Positions 33,587 through 41,282 of a stretch of 64,000 bases of DNA are shown piece after piece (the first letter of the stretch is position 1; each line of letters begins with the position of its first letter). The translations under genes and the position numbers were made by a program. The stretch is from positions 678,001-742,000 of the forward strand of contig NZ_CP059322.2 in NCBI RefSeq assembly GCF_013694245.2. Direction: 5' to 3'. Source of the DNA: Micromonospora ferruginea. GTDB lineage: Bacteria > Actinomycetota > Actinomycetes > Mycobacteriales > Micromonosporaceae. The notes below the pieces were generated by a model. That model was given only the letters and a program-made list of their open reading frames with translations, searched no databases and had not been told where the DNA came from.

Positions 33587-35014
33587 ATGACCTCCGCCCC
33601 GGACGTGCCGCACGCCGCCGACCTGCTCCGCGAGGCGCTCGGCGACCGCCTGCTCACCCCCGCCGACGCCGGCTTCCCGGACGCCGTACGCCTCTGGAAC
33701 GGCGCCCCGGGCGCGACCCCGGCGCTGGTCGCGCGCGTGCGCGACGCCGACGAGGCGGCCCTGGCGGTCCGCGTCGCGCGGCGCTGCCACCTGCCGCTGT
33801 CGGCCCGTGCCGGCGGCCACGACTGGGCCGGCCGGGCGTTGCGCGACGGCGGTCTGGTCGTCGACCTCACCGCGCTGCGCGGCGTCGACCTCGACCCCGA
33901 CTCCGGGGTGGTCACCGTGGGCGGCGGGGCGACGGCCGCCGACGTGCTGGCCGCCCTGCGGCCGTACGACCGGGTGGTCCCCACCGGCGTGGTGCGCGCG
34001 GTCGGGATGGCCGGGTTGACCATGGCCGGCGGCTACGGCCCGCTCTGCGGTCGCCTCGGGCTGGCGCTGGACAACCTGCTCGGCGCCGAGGTGGTGCTCG
34101 CCGACGGCCGGCGGGTGCGCGCCGACGCGCGCCACGAGCGCGAGCTGTTCTGGGCGCTGCGCGGCGGCGGCGGCAACTTCGGGCTGGTCACCGCGCTGCG
34201 CTACCGCACCCACCGGATCGCCACCGTGCTCGCCGGGATGCTGCTGTTCCCGCTGGCGCAGGCGACAGCGGTGCTGCGCGGCTACGGCGCGGTGGTACGC
34301 GACGCGCCGGACGAGCTGACCGTGATGGCCGGTTTCCTGCCCGGCCCGGCGGGGGAGCCGGTGGTCTTCCTCGCCCCGTTCCACAGCGGCGACGACCCGG
34401 CGGCCGGCCGGGCCGCGGTGGACCGGCTGCGCGCGCTCGGCACCCCGCTGGTCGACCAGGTCGCCCCGCTGCCGTACGAGGACGCGCTGCGCCTGTTCGA
34501 CGGCGGGATGGCCGACGGCAACCACTACCTGCTGCGTACCCGGTGGCTGGCCGGGGTGGACGAGCCGGTGGTGGCCGCGCTGACCGCGGCGGCCGGGGCC
34601 GTCTCGTCGCCGTTCTCGGCGATCGCGCTGCACCACTTCCACGGCGCGGCCGCCCGGGTCGGGGTGGCCGGGACCGCGTTCGGGCTGCGCGCCGACCACC
34701 TGCTGGCGGAGATCATCGCGGTCTGGGCGCCGGGCGACGACCCGGCCCCGCACCGGGCCTGGGCCGAGCGCACCAGCGCGGCCCTGGCCCCGCACGCGCT
34801 GCCCGGCGGCTACCCGAACCTGCTCGCGCCGGAGGAGACCGACCGGGTCCGCCTCGCCTACGGCCCGAACTGGGACCGGCTGCGCCGGGCCAAGCGCCAC
34901 TACGACCCGCACGCGACGTTCTCCGCCGTGCCGACGCTGCCGCCGGCCGGCCCACCGGGACCCCGTGACGGGGCGGCCGGGCCGGATCGGCGGGAGCACC
35001 CCGTCGACCGGTGA
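33587..35014 (+). CDS. BBE-like FAD-linked oxidoreductase
   Basis: 475 residues with the PCMH-type FAD fold. The covalent-FAD His is present in SARAGGHDWAGR (usually RSGGHSY), whereas the second attachment Cys of bicovalent enzymes is replaced (GVVRAVGMAGLTMAGGYG instead of G-x-C), so only a single FAD bond is expected. NLLGAEVVLADG and the C-terminal RLRRAKRHYDPHATF are typical of the berberine-bridge family. These enzymes oxidise alcohols, sugars or polyketides. GAGGGAG lies 7 nt before the ATG. The substrate is unknown. Confidence 0.86.
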   Translation: MTSAPDVPHAADLLREALGDRLLTPADAGFPDAVRLWNGAPGATPALVARVRDADEAALAVRVARRCHLPLSARAGGHDWAGRALRDGGLVVDLTALRGVDLDPDSGVVTVGGGATAADVLAALRPYDRVVPTGVVRAVGMAGLTMAGGYGPLCGRLGLALDNLLGAEVVLADGRRVRADARHERELFWALRGGGGNFGLVTALRYRTHRIATVLAGMLLFPLAQATAVLRGYGAVVRDAPDELTVMAGFLPGPAGEPVVFLAPFHSGDDPAAGRAAVDRLRALGTPLVDQVAPLPYEDALRLFDGGMADGNHYLLRTRWLAGVDEPVVAALTAAAGAVSSPFSAIALHHFHGAAARVGVAGTAFGLRADHLLAEIIAVWAPGDDPAPHRAWAERTSAALAPHALPGGYPNLLAPEETDRVRLAYGPNWDRLRRAKRHYDPHATFSAVPTLPPAGPPGPRDGAAGPDRREHPVDR

Positions 35015-35185
35015 CGGCGGGCGGTACGATTTCCGCCGCGCGGTCGCCGATGCCCGCCACACACGACGTTCCGGTGCGGTACGCCTACCGCCCGCCCGCG
35101 CGGGTTCTTCGCGCGTCGTTGGACAACTGTTCCGCAGTCCGCAAGGGGTCGGCCGGCAGGTCGATCCGGAGGAGAGACTAGCCTG

Positions 35186-36634
35186 ATGGGCGTGACACGC
35201 CGCGCGAAGATCGTCTGCACTCTCGGCCCCGCCACCTCGTCCCCGGAGCGCATCCGGGGGCTCGTCGAGGCCGGCATGAACGTGGCGAGGCTCAACTTCA
35301 GCCACGGCAGTCACGACGACCACGAGTCGGTCTGCCGCATGGTGCGCGAGGCGGCGGAGGCGGCCGGGCAGCCGGTCGCGGTGCTCGCCGACCTCCAGGG
35401 CCCCAAGATCCGCCTCGGCCGCTTCGCCGACGGGCCGCACGAGTGGCGCACCGGCGACTCGGTGGTGATCACCAGCGACGAGATCGTCGGCACCAAGGAG
35501 CGGGTCTCCTGCACCTACCGCAAGCTGCCGCAGGAGGTGAAGCCGGGCGACCGGCTGCTGATCGACGACGGCCGGGTGGCGGTCGAGGTCAGCGACGTCA
35601 CCGGCAACGACATCCGCTGCCTGGTCACCGAGGGCGGGCCGGTCTCCAACAACAAGGGCGTCTCGCTGCCGAACGTGGCGGTCAGCGTCCCGGCGATGTC
35701 CGACAAGGACGCCGAGGACCTGCGCTTCGCCCTCGGCCTCGGCGTCGACCTGGTCGCGCTCTCCTTCGTCCGCTCGCCGGACGACATCAAGCTGGTTCAC
35801 GCGATCATGGACGAGGAGGGCGTGCGCCGCCCGGTGCTCGCCAAGGTCGAGAAGCCGGAGGCGGTCGACCACCTTGAGGCGATCGTGCTCGCCTTCGACG
35901 GCGTCATGGTCGCCCGCGGCGACCTCGGCGTGGAGCTGCCGCTCGACCAGGTCCCGCTGGTGCAGAAGCGCGCCGTGCAGCTCTGCCGGGAGAACGCCAA
36001 GCCGGTCATCGTGGCCACCCAGATGCTCGACTCCATGATCGAGAACTCCCGCCCGACCCGCGCCGAGGCCTCCGACGTGGCCAACGCGGTGCTCGACGGC
36101 GCGGACGCGGTGATGCTCTCCGGCGAGACCAGCGTCGGCAAGTACCCGGTGCTCACCGTCAGCACCATGGCCAAGATCGTCACCACCACCGAGGCCGGCT
36201 CGATCGCCGTGCCCCGGCTTCAGCACGACCCGCGTACGCACGGCGGCGCGCTCACCGTCGCCGCGTCGTCGATCGCCCGCGCCATCGGCGCCAAGGCCAT
36301 GGTGGCGTTCTCGCAGACCGGCGACACCGTCAAGCGGCTCAGCCGGCTGCACTGCGACCTGCCGCTGCTGGCCTTCACCCCGGTGCCGGAGGTGCGCAAC
36401 CAGCTCGCGCTCTGCTGGGGCGTGGAGACGTTCCTGATGCCGTTCGTGCAGCACACCGACGACATGTTCCGCCAGGTCGACCAGGCGCTGCTGGGCCTCA
36501 ACCGGGCCAACCCGGGCGACTACGTGGTGATCGTGGCCGGCAGCCCGCCCGGCACCCCCGGCTCCACCAACACGCTGCGCGTGCACCAGCTCGGTTCGCT
36601 GGTCGACGCGGCGGCGGCCCGGGCGCTTCAGTGA
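35186..36634 (+). CDS. pyk: Pyruvate kinase
   Basis: A 482-residue glycolytic enzyme that converts phosphoenolpyruvate and ADP to pyruvate and ATP. It begins TRRAKIVCTLGPAT. It has the GMNVARLNFSHG substrate region, the active-site Lys region VRRPVLAKVEKPEAV, ARGDLGVELPLDQVP, and the family signature ATQMLDSMIENSRPTRAE...GADAVMLSGETSVGKYP. The length is full. GGAGGAGAG precedes the ATG. A possible promoter with TACGAT as -10 lies at 35025. The next gene, tesB, begins 22 bp downstream. Confidence 0.97.
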   Translation: MGVTRRAKIVCTLGPATSSPERIRGLVEAGMNVARLNFSHGSHDDHESVCRMVREAAEAAGQPVAVLADLQGPKIRLGRFADGPHEWRTGDSVVITSDEIVGTKERVSCTYRKLPQEVKPGDRLLIDDGRVAVEVSDVTGNDIRCLVTEGGPVSNNKGVSLPNVAVSVPAMSDKDAEDLRFALGLGVDLVALSFVRSPDDIKLVHAIMDEEGVRRPVLAKVEKPEAVDHLEAIVLAFDGVMVARGDLGVELPLDQVPLVQKRAVQLCRENAKPVIVATQMLDSMIENSRPTRAEASDVANAVLDGADAVMLSGETSVGKYPVLTVSTMAKIVTTTEAGSIAVPRLQHDPRTHGGALTVAASSIARAIGAKAMVAFSQTGDTVKRLSRLHCDLPLLAFTPVPEVRNQLALCWGVETFLMPFVQHTDDMFRQVDQALLGLNRANPGDYVVIVAGSPPGTPGSTNTLRVHQLGSLVDAAAARALQ

Positions 36635-36656
36635 GCGTGCGGACAGAGGTGGCGCG

Positions 36657-37541
36657 GTGAGTGACGCTCCGGTGGCGACCGGGCAGGCGGCGGTCGACCA
36701 GCTCCTGGAGGTGCTGGACCTGGCACAGACCGGCGAGATGGCCTTCCGCGGGATGAGCCCACCGGTCGGTCCGCAGCGGGTCTACGGCGGTCAGGTCGCC
36801 GGCCAGGCGCTGGTGGCCGCCGGCCGCACGGTCGACCCGGAGCGTGCCGTGCACTCGCTGCACGGCTACTTCGTGCGGCCCGGCGACCCGGCCGAGCCGA
36901 TCGAATACCAGGTGGAGAACGTCCGCGACGGGCGCTCCTTCTCGGTGCGCCGCTCGGTGGCGTTGCAGCACGACGAGCCGATCTTCTTCATGTCGGCGTC
37001 GTTCCAGCGGCAGGAGGAGGGGCTGGACCACCACGCCCCGCTCCCGCCCGACGTGCCCGGTCCGGACGACGTGCCGACCATGGCCGACCGGCTCGCCCGC
37101 TACCCGGAGCGGCTCGGCATCTGGGGTCAGATCCCGCGCCCGATCGACGTCCGCTACGTCGGCGAGCCCGGCTGGGTGCGCCCCGGCGACCGCCCGGCCG
37201 AGCCGCACCAGCGGGTCTGGATGCGCATCGACGGCAAGCTGCCCGACGACCCGCTGCTGCACGCGTGCGCGCTGACGTACGCCTCCGACCTGACGCTGCT
37301 CGACTCGGTGCTGTCGGTGCACGGCGAGGTGTGGGGGCCGGGCGGCGTGGTCGGCGCGAGCCTCGACCACGCGCTGTGGTTCCACCGGTCCTTCCGGGCC
37401 GACGAGTGGTTCCTCTACGACTGCTGGAGCCCGTCCGCCTCGGGGGCGCGGGGCCTGGCCACCGGCCGGATGTTCACCACCGAGGGCCGGCACATCGCCA
37501 GCGCCGTGCAGGAGGGTCTGCTGCGCCGGGTCGGCGGCTGA
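36657..37541 (+). CDS. tesB: Acyl-CoA thioesterase II
   Basis: A 294-residue double hot-dog protein of the TesB family that hydrolyses acyl-CoA to free acid and CoA. Landmarks are RVYGGQVAGQALVAAGRTV in the first hot-dog, SLHGYFVRPGD, and the second hot-dog with ASLDHALWFHRSFRADEWFLY and GRMFTTEGRHIASAVQEG at the end. It starts at a GTG 22 bp after pyk, so co-transcription is likely, as seen in other actinomycetes. Confidence 0.92.
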   Translation: MSDAPVATGQAAVDQLLEVLDLAQTGEMAFRGMSPPVGPQRVYGGQVAGQALVAAGRTVDPERAVHSLHGYFVRPGDPAEPIEYQVENVRDGRSFSVRRSVALQHDEPIFFMSASFQRQEEGLDHHAPLPPDVPGPDDVPTMADRLARYPERLGIWGQIPRPIDVRYVGEPGWVRPGDRPAEPHQRVWMRIDGKLPDDPLLHACALTYASDLTLLDSVLSVHGEVWGPGGVVGASLDHALWFHRSFRADEWFLYDCWSPSASGARGLATGRMFTTEGRHIASAVQEGLLRRVGG

Positions 37542-37612
37542 GCCGACAACCGTGACCGTTCGGCCGAGGGGCGGGAAGCCGGGCGGCTGAGCAGGCGACT
37601 AACCTTGCCGGC

Positions 37613-38083
37613 ATGCGCCTCTCCGCCCGGGTCGACTACGCCCTCCGCGCGGCCGCCGAGCTCGCCTCGGTCGCCGAGGGCACGACCTCCGGGCGGAGCC
37701 GGCCGGTGACCGCCGAGCAGATCGCCCGCTCGCAGGACATCCCGCCGAAGTTCCTCGAGAGCATCCTGCTCCAACTGCGCCGGGGCGGCATCGTGCACGC
37801 CCAGCGTGGCCCCGAGGGCGGCTACTGGCTGGCGCGACCGGCCGCGGAGATCTCCCTGGCCGAGGTGATCCGGGTGATCGACGGGCCGCTCGCGCACGTC
37901 CGGGGCCAACGCCCGGAGCAGCTCGGCTACCAGGGCGCCGCGCGTGCCCTGCAGGACGTGTGGATCGCGTTGCGGGCCAGCGAACGGGAGATCCTGGAGC
38001 TGGTCACCATCGCCGACGTGGCCGCCGGCACGCTGCCCGGCCGGGTCAACGAGCTGGCCGCCGACCCGCGCGCCTGGAGCTGA
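37613..38083 (+). CDS. Rrf2-family transcriptional regulator
   Basis: 156 residues with the Rrf2 winged-helix domain: SARVDYALRAAAELA, SQDIPPKFLESILLQLRRGGIV and RGPEGGYWLARPAAEISLAEVI. It contains no cysteine at all, so it cannot bind an Fe-S cluster like IscR or NsrR and is closer to CymR-like members that sense O-acetylserine or a partner protein. TAACCT lies exactly 7 nt before the ATG (37600-37605) with no ribosome site, so the mRNA is probably leaderless. The neighbouring TauE/SafE permease fits a sulfur-related role. Confidence 0.88.
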   Translation: MRLSARVDYALRAAAELASVAEGTTSGRSRPVTAEQIARSQDIPPKFLESILLQLRRGGIVHAQRGPEGGYWLARPAAEISLAEVIRVIDGPLAHVRGQRPEQLGYQGAARALQDVWIALRASEREILELVTIADVAAGTLPGRVNELAADPRAWS

Positions 38084-38149
38084 CCGCCGGTCCGTCCGGC
38101 GGGTCTCACCAACCGGATGGGGGACTTGACCGGGGACGCCTCCGTGCCG

Positions 38150-38178
38150 CATTGTCGACCAAGTCGATAGGAGATACC
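38150..38178 (+). promoter_or_regulatory. Candidate promoter/operator of the TauE/SafE gene
   Basis: The stretch containing ATTGTCGACCAAGTCGATAG and then GAGATACC lies 20-48 bp before the permease start, between it and the Rrf2 gene. It is AT-richer than the surroundings and resembles operator regions of actinobacterial sulfur genes controlled by Rrf2-type regulators. This is inference from position and composition. Confidence 0.4.
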
Positions 38179-38197
38179 GAAAAGTCTGGGGGCGCTC

Positions 38198-39319
38198 ATG
38201 CGCAAGCTGCTGGTACTCGCCCTCGTCGGGCTCCTCGCGCAACTGGTCGACGGCGCGCTCGGCATGGCGTACGGACTCACCTCGTCGACCCTGCTGCTCG
38301 TCGCCGGGGTCGCGCCGGCCGCCGCCTCCGCCTCGGTGCACCTCGCCGAGATCGGCACCACGCTCGCCGCGGGCGTCTCGCACTGGCGCTTCGGCAACGT
38401 CGACTGGAAGGTGGTCGGCCGGATCGCGCTGCCGGGCGCGATCGGCGCGTTCGCCGGCGCCACCTTCCTCAGCTCCATCTCCACCGAGTCGGCCGCGCCC
38501 TGGATGGCCGCCATCCTGTTCACCCTCGGCGCGTACCTGCTGATCCGCTTCTCCCGGCCGTTGCGCGCGAACCGCGCCGCCGGCCGCCTGCGCAGCCGCT
38601 TCCTCGCCCCGCTCGGCCTGGTCGCCGGCTTCGTCGACGCGACCGGCGGTGGCGGCTGGGGCCCGGTCGCCACCCCGGCCCTGCTGGTGTCCGGCCGGAT
38701 GGAGCCCCGCAAGGTCATCGGCTCGGTGGACACCTCCGAGTTCGTGGTGGCCGGCGCGGCCAGCGTGGGCTTCCTCATCGGCCTCGGCTCCGAGGGATTC
38801 CTGCTGCCCACCGTGGCCGCGCTTCTGATCGGCGGCCTGATCGCCGCGCCGATCGCGGCCTGGCTGGTCCGCATCGTGCCGGCCCAGGTGCTCGGCGCCG
38901 TCATCGGCGGCGTGATCGTGCTGACCAACGCCCGCACCCTGCTGCGCGCCGGCGAGCTGGGCGGCCCGGTGCCGGCCCTGGTCTACGCCGTGCTCGCCGC
39001 CGGCTGGCTGACCGCCGTGGTGCTCGCCGTGCGGGCCCTGCGCCGGGCCCACCGCGCCCGGGCCACGGTCGACGCCGCCCTCGCCGCCACCCGTTCCGAC
39101 GCGGCCCCCACCGACGCGTCGTCCATCGACACCCCTCCCTCGGCCGCCCCGGCCGACGCTTCGCCCTCCGCCGCCCCGTCCGCCACTGCTCCGGTCGCCG
39201 CCGCTTCGGCCACCGCTGCTCCGGCCACCGCTCCGGTCGCCGCCGGGACTGCCGACGCGGAGCCTGCCGTCGCTGTTCCGGCGGATTCCCGCCGGCTCGC
39301 GGCCGCTGTCGAGGGCTGA
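38198..39319 (+). CDS. TauE/SafE-family sulfite/sulfonate permease
   Basis: 373 residues. The first ~290 carry the eight-helix TauE/SafE fold with the two repeated motifs: VDGALGMAYGLTSSTLLL near the start and VDATGGGGWGPVATPALL in the second half. These transporters move sulfite, sulfonates or related anions across the membrane. The last ~75 residues are an Ala/Pro/Ser/Thr-rich low-complexity tail without membrane segments, which is unusual for the family and is probably disordered. GGGGG precedes the ATG. The upstream Rrf2 gene is the likely regulator. Confidence 0.9.
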   Translation: MRKLLVLALVGLLAQLVDGALGMAYGLTSSTLLLVAGVAPAAASASVHLAEIGTTLAAGVSHWRFGNVDWKVVGRIALPGAIGAFAGATFLSSISTESAAPWMAAILFTLGAYLLIRFSRPLRANRAAGRLRSRFLAPLGLVAGFVDATGGGGWGPVATPALLVSGRMEPRKVIGSVDTSEFVVAGAASVGFLIGLGSEGFLLPTVAALLIGGLIAAPIAAWLVRIVPAQVLGAVIGGVIVLTNARTLLRAGELGGPVPALVYAVLAAGWLTAVVLAVRALRRAHRARATVDAALAATRSDAAPTDASSIDTPPSAAPADASPSAAPSATAPVAAASATAAPATAPVAAGTADAEPAVAVPADSRRLAAAVEG

Positions 39320-39640
39320 GCCTGCGCCGCGGGCGGCCCTGCGACGGTCCGCCGGCCACTGCGCACGCCCCACCGCGCCGGTCGTCCCGCCAGGGTCGAC
39401 GGCTGCGCGGTACGCGCCGCGTTCACCGTCACCGGTCATCGACGCCTCGTCGGCTGAGTCGTCCGTGTCCACGCGTTTCCCGCGGCCGGTTGCCCCGACG
39501 CGTCGATGAGGTGCGCGGTTCGTGCTGCGCGTTCCCTCCGTCGGTTGCGCCGAGGCGTCGTCGGCTGCCCGGAAAGGGGCACCTCTTTTCAGCGTCATAC
39601 CTCTGGGTCATTTTTATGGGTCTTGTGATGGATGTGTGGG

Positions 39641-40903
39641 TCACCGGTTGGGGAGTTGGGGTTGGTGGCCGCCGAGGTTGAGCATGGCCAGGGCGATGAG
39701 GGCGTCGGGTGAGTGGAAGCCGAAGGCCATCCGGGTGATCAGGCGGATCTTGGCGTTGACGGACTCGATGCGGCCGTTGGACAGGCCGTGGGTGATGGAG
39801 GCGATGATCGCGTCGCGGTGACGCGTGACGCGGCGTTGTAGGTCGACGAAGATGTCGATGCGGCTGCGGCGGGCCCATTCGACCCAACGGTCGAGGGCTT
39901 CGACCGCGGCTGGTGGGCTGGTTTTGGCCAGGGTGAACACGTAGCGCAGGCCTTCTTTGAGGGCCCAGGCTCGGTGCAGGCGGGGGTGGGTCTTGGCGAT
40001 CCAGGCGAGGGTGGCCCGCTGGGCGTCGGTGAGGTTGTTCGGGTTCTTCCATAGCGCCCAGCGGGTGTTCTTCACCAGCCGCGCTTCGCCGACGGCCACC
40101 CCGCGGCGGCCTGCTCCCCGACCGGTCGCGGCGTTCCATACCTGTCGGCGGACCCGGTCGACGGCGTCGCTGGCCCACGCCACGACGTGAAACGGGTCGG
40201 CGCAGCGCACCGCGTTCGGGCAACGACGCCGCACCACGGTCGTGATCCAGTCCGCGCCGTCGGCCGACACGTGAGTGATCGCGGCGGCCCGCTCGGGACC
40301 GAGCAGGTCGAAGAACGCGTGCAGCGTGGCCGCGCTCTTGCCCGCAGCGGCCCACACCAGTCGACCGGTGTCGTGGTCGACCACCACGCTCAGATACCGG
40401 TGGCCCTTCTTATAGCTGACCTCGTCGATACCAATGCGACGCAACCCGTCGAGGCGATCCACCGCGTCGCCGGTGTCAGCCCACACCCGCGCCACGATCG
40501 CCCCCACCGTGCGCCAACTGATCCGCATCAACCGCGACACCACCGACTTCGCCGCGTGCACCGCCAACCACGCCACCACCTGATCGAACGCCCGGGTATG
40601 CCCCGCCCCATGACGCGCCCACGGCACCGCCGCGACGATCACCCCATGCACCCGACACGACACCCGCGGCGCATCGGCCTCGATCACCGCCCGCACCGTC
40701 CCCAGATCCAACGCCCGCCACCGCCGCCGAACACCCGCGTCATACCCCGCACACCGACGACGACAATGCGGACACCGATGCCGAGCACCCCGCCGCACCC
40801 GCACCCGAGCCACCACCACCGACTCGACCGCATCGAACTCGACACCCTCGAGCACCGCCTGCTCGACCCCGAACAACCGAGCCCATACCCTTACCGAACG
40901 CAC
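39641..40903 (-). CDS. ISL3-family transposase
   Basis: About 420 residues. The N-terminal zinc-finger-like region is RHRCPHCRRRC. The DDE transposase core has Asp in THVSADGADWI, Asp in AVRCADPFHVV and Glu in SNGRIESVNAKIRLITRMAFG, the ISL3 C-terminal signature. The frame is intact, so the element could be active. I chose the GTG at 40903, where the family domain begins (VRSVRVWARLFGVEQ). The frame extends to a TTG at 40960, but that region forms a long inverted repeat. Confidence 0.9.
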   Translation of the reverse strand: MRSVRVWARLFGVEQAVLEGVEFDAVESVVVARVRVRRGARHRCPHCRRRCAGYDAGVRRRWRALDLGTVRAVIEADAPRVSCRVHGVIVAAVPWARHGAGHTRAFDQVVAWLAVHAAKSVVSRLMRISWRTVGAIVARVWADTGDAVDRLDGLRRIGIDEVSYKKGHRYLSVVVDHDTGRLVWAAAGKSAATLHAFFDLLGPERAAAITHVSADGADWITTVVRRRCPNAVRCADPFHVVAWASDAVDRVRRQVWNAATGRGAGRRGVAVGEARLVKNTRWALWKNPNNLTDAQRATLAWIAKTHPRLHRAWALKEGLRYVFTLAKTSPPAAVEALDRWVEWARRSRIDIFVDLQRRVTRHRDAIIASITHGLSNGRIESVNAKIRLITRMAFGFHSPDALIALAMLNLGGHQPQLPNR

Positions 40904-40967
40904 GCCGTTGCCCCGCCCACTAGTTCTGACCTTCGACAAGCCAGAACCTAGGCAGGACAACGGCGTG
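40901..40967 (-). promoter_or_regulatory. Long hairpin covering the transposase start codon
   Basis: The outer arms CACGCCGTTG (from 40901) and CAACGGCGTG (to 40967) are complementary. They continue into CTAGTTCTG / CAGAACCTAG, with a single bulge, and a short loop. The proposed GTG start (40903-40901) lies in the base of the stem. In a read-through transcript from outside the element the start would be sequestered, a known way for insertion sequences to prevent activation by outside transcription. Confidence 0.6.
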
Positions 40968-41282
40968 CCCCATCAACGACGCGCCCAACCACCCACAAAC
41001 ACGTCACAAGACCCATTTTTATGCCTCTGCGGTATATCGCTCTTCACGGATTTCTTCTCCAGCGTGGTCACGGTCGGTGACGCCGGCGAGCGGACGGCCC
41101 CGGCGGTCGGCATGGCGCCGCCGTGGCGAGCGAGCCCGGCGGCGCTTGTGGGGCGACCGGTGGTGACCTACGCTGGCGGGGCGCGGAGCCAGTTACGAAT
41201 GTCGATGTGAAGCGCGTGCCTCTTCCGCCGGTCCGGGCAGACCGGCGTCGTCGCGCGCCTGACCTTCGCGAAAGGCAACCCC

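Larger units (their letters stand above)
39610..41022. mobile_element. Complete ISL3-family insertion sequence with 8-bp target duplication
   Basis: The element proper spans 39618-41014 (1,397 bp). The terminal inverted repeats are 24 bp long with 20 matches and begin GGGTCTTGTGA at both ends. It is flanked by a perfect 8-bp direct repeat, ATTTTTAT, at 39610-39617 and 41015-41022, the duplication size known for the ISL3 family. It carries one transposase gene on the minus strand. It is inserted in the intergenic region between the SafE permease and the PL11 lyase, so it breaks no gene that I can see. Confidence 0.93.

Noticed and set aside
39320..39609. Possible gene between the SafE stop and the insertion sequence
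   Set aside because: Open frames here give only Arg/Pro-rich shadows without a ribosome site; I see nothing in this stretch except imperfect GC-rich repeats.
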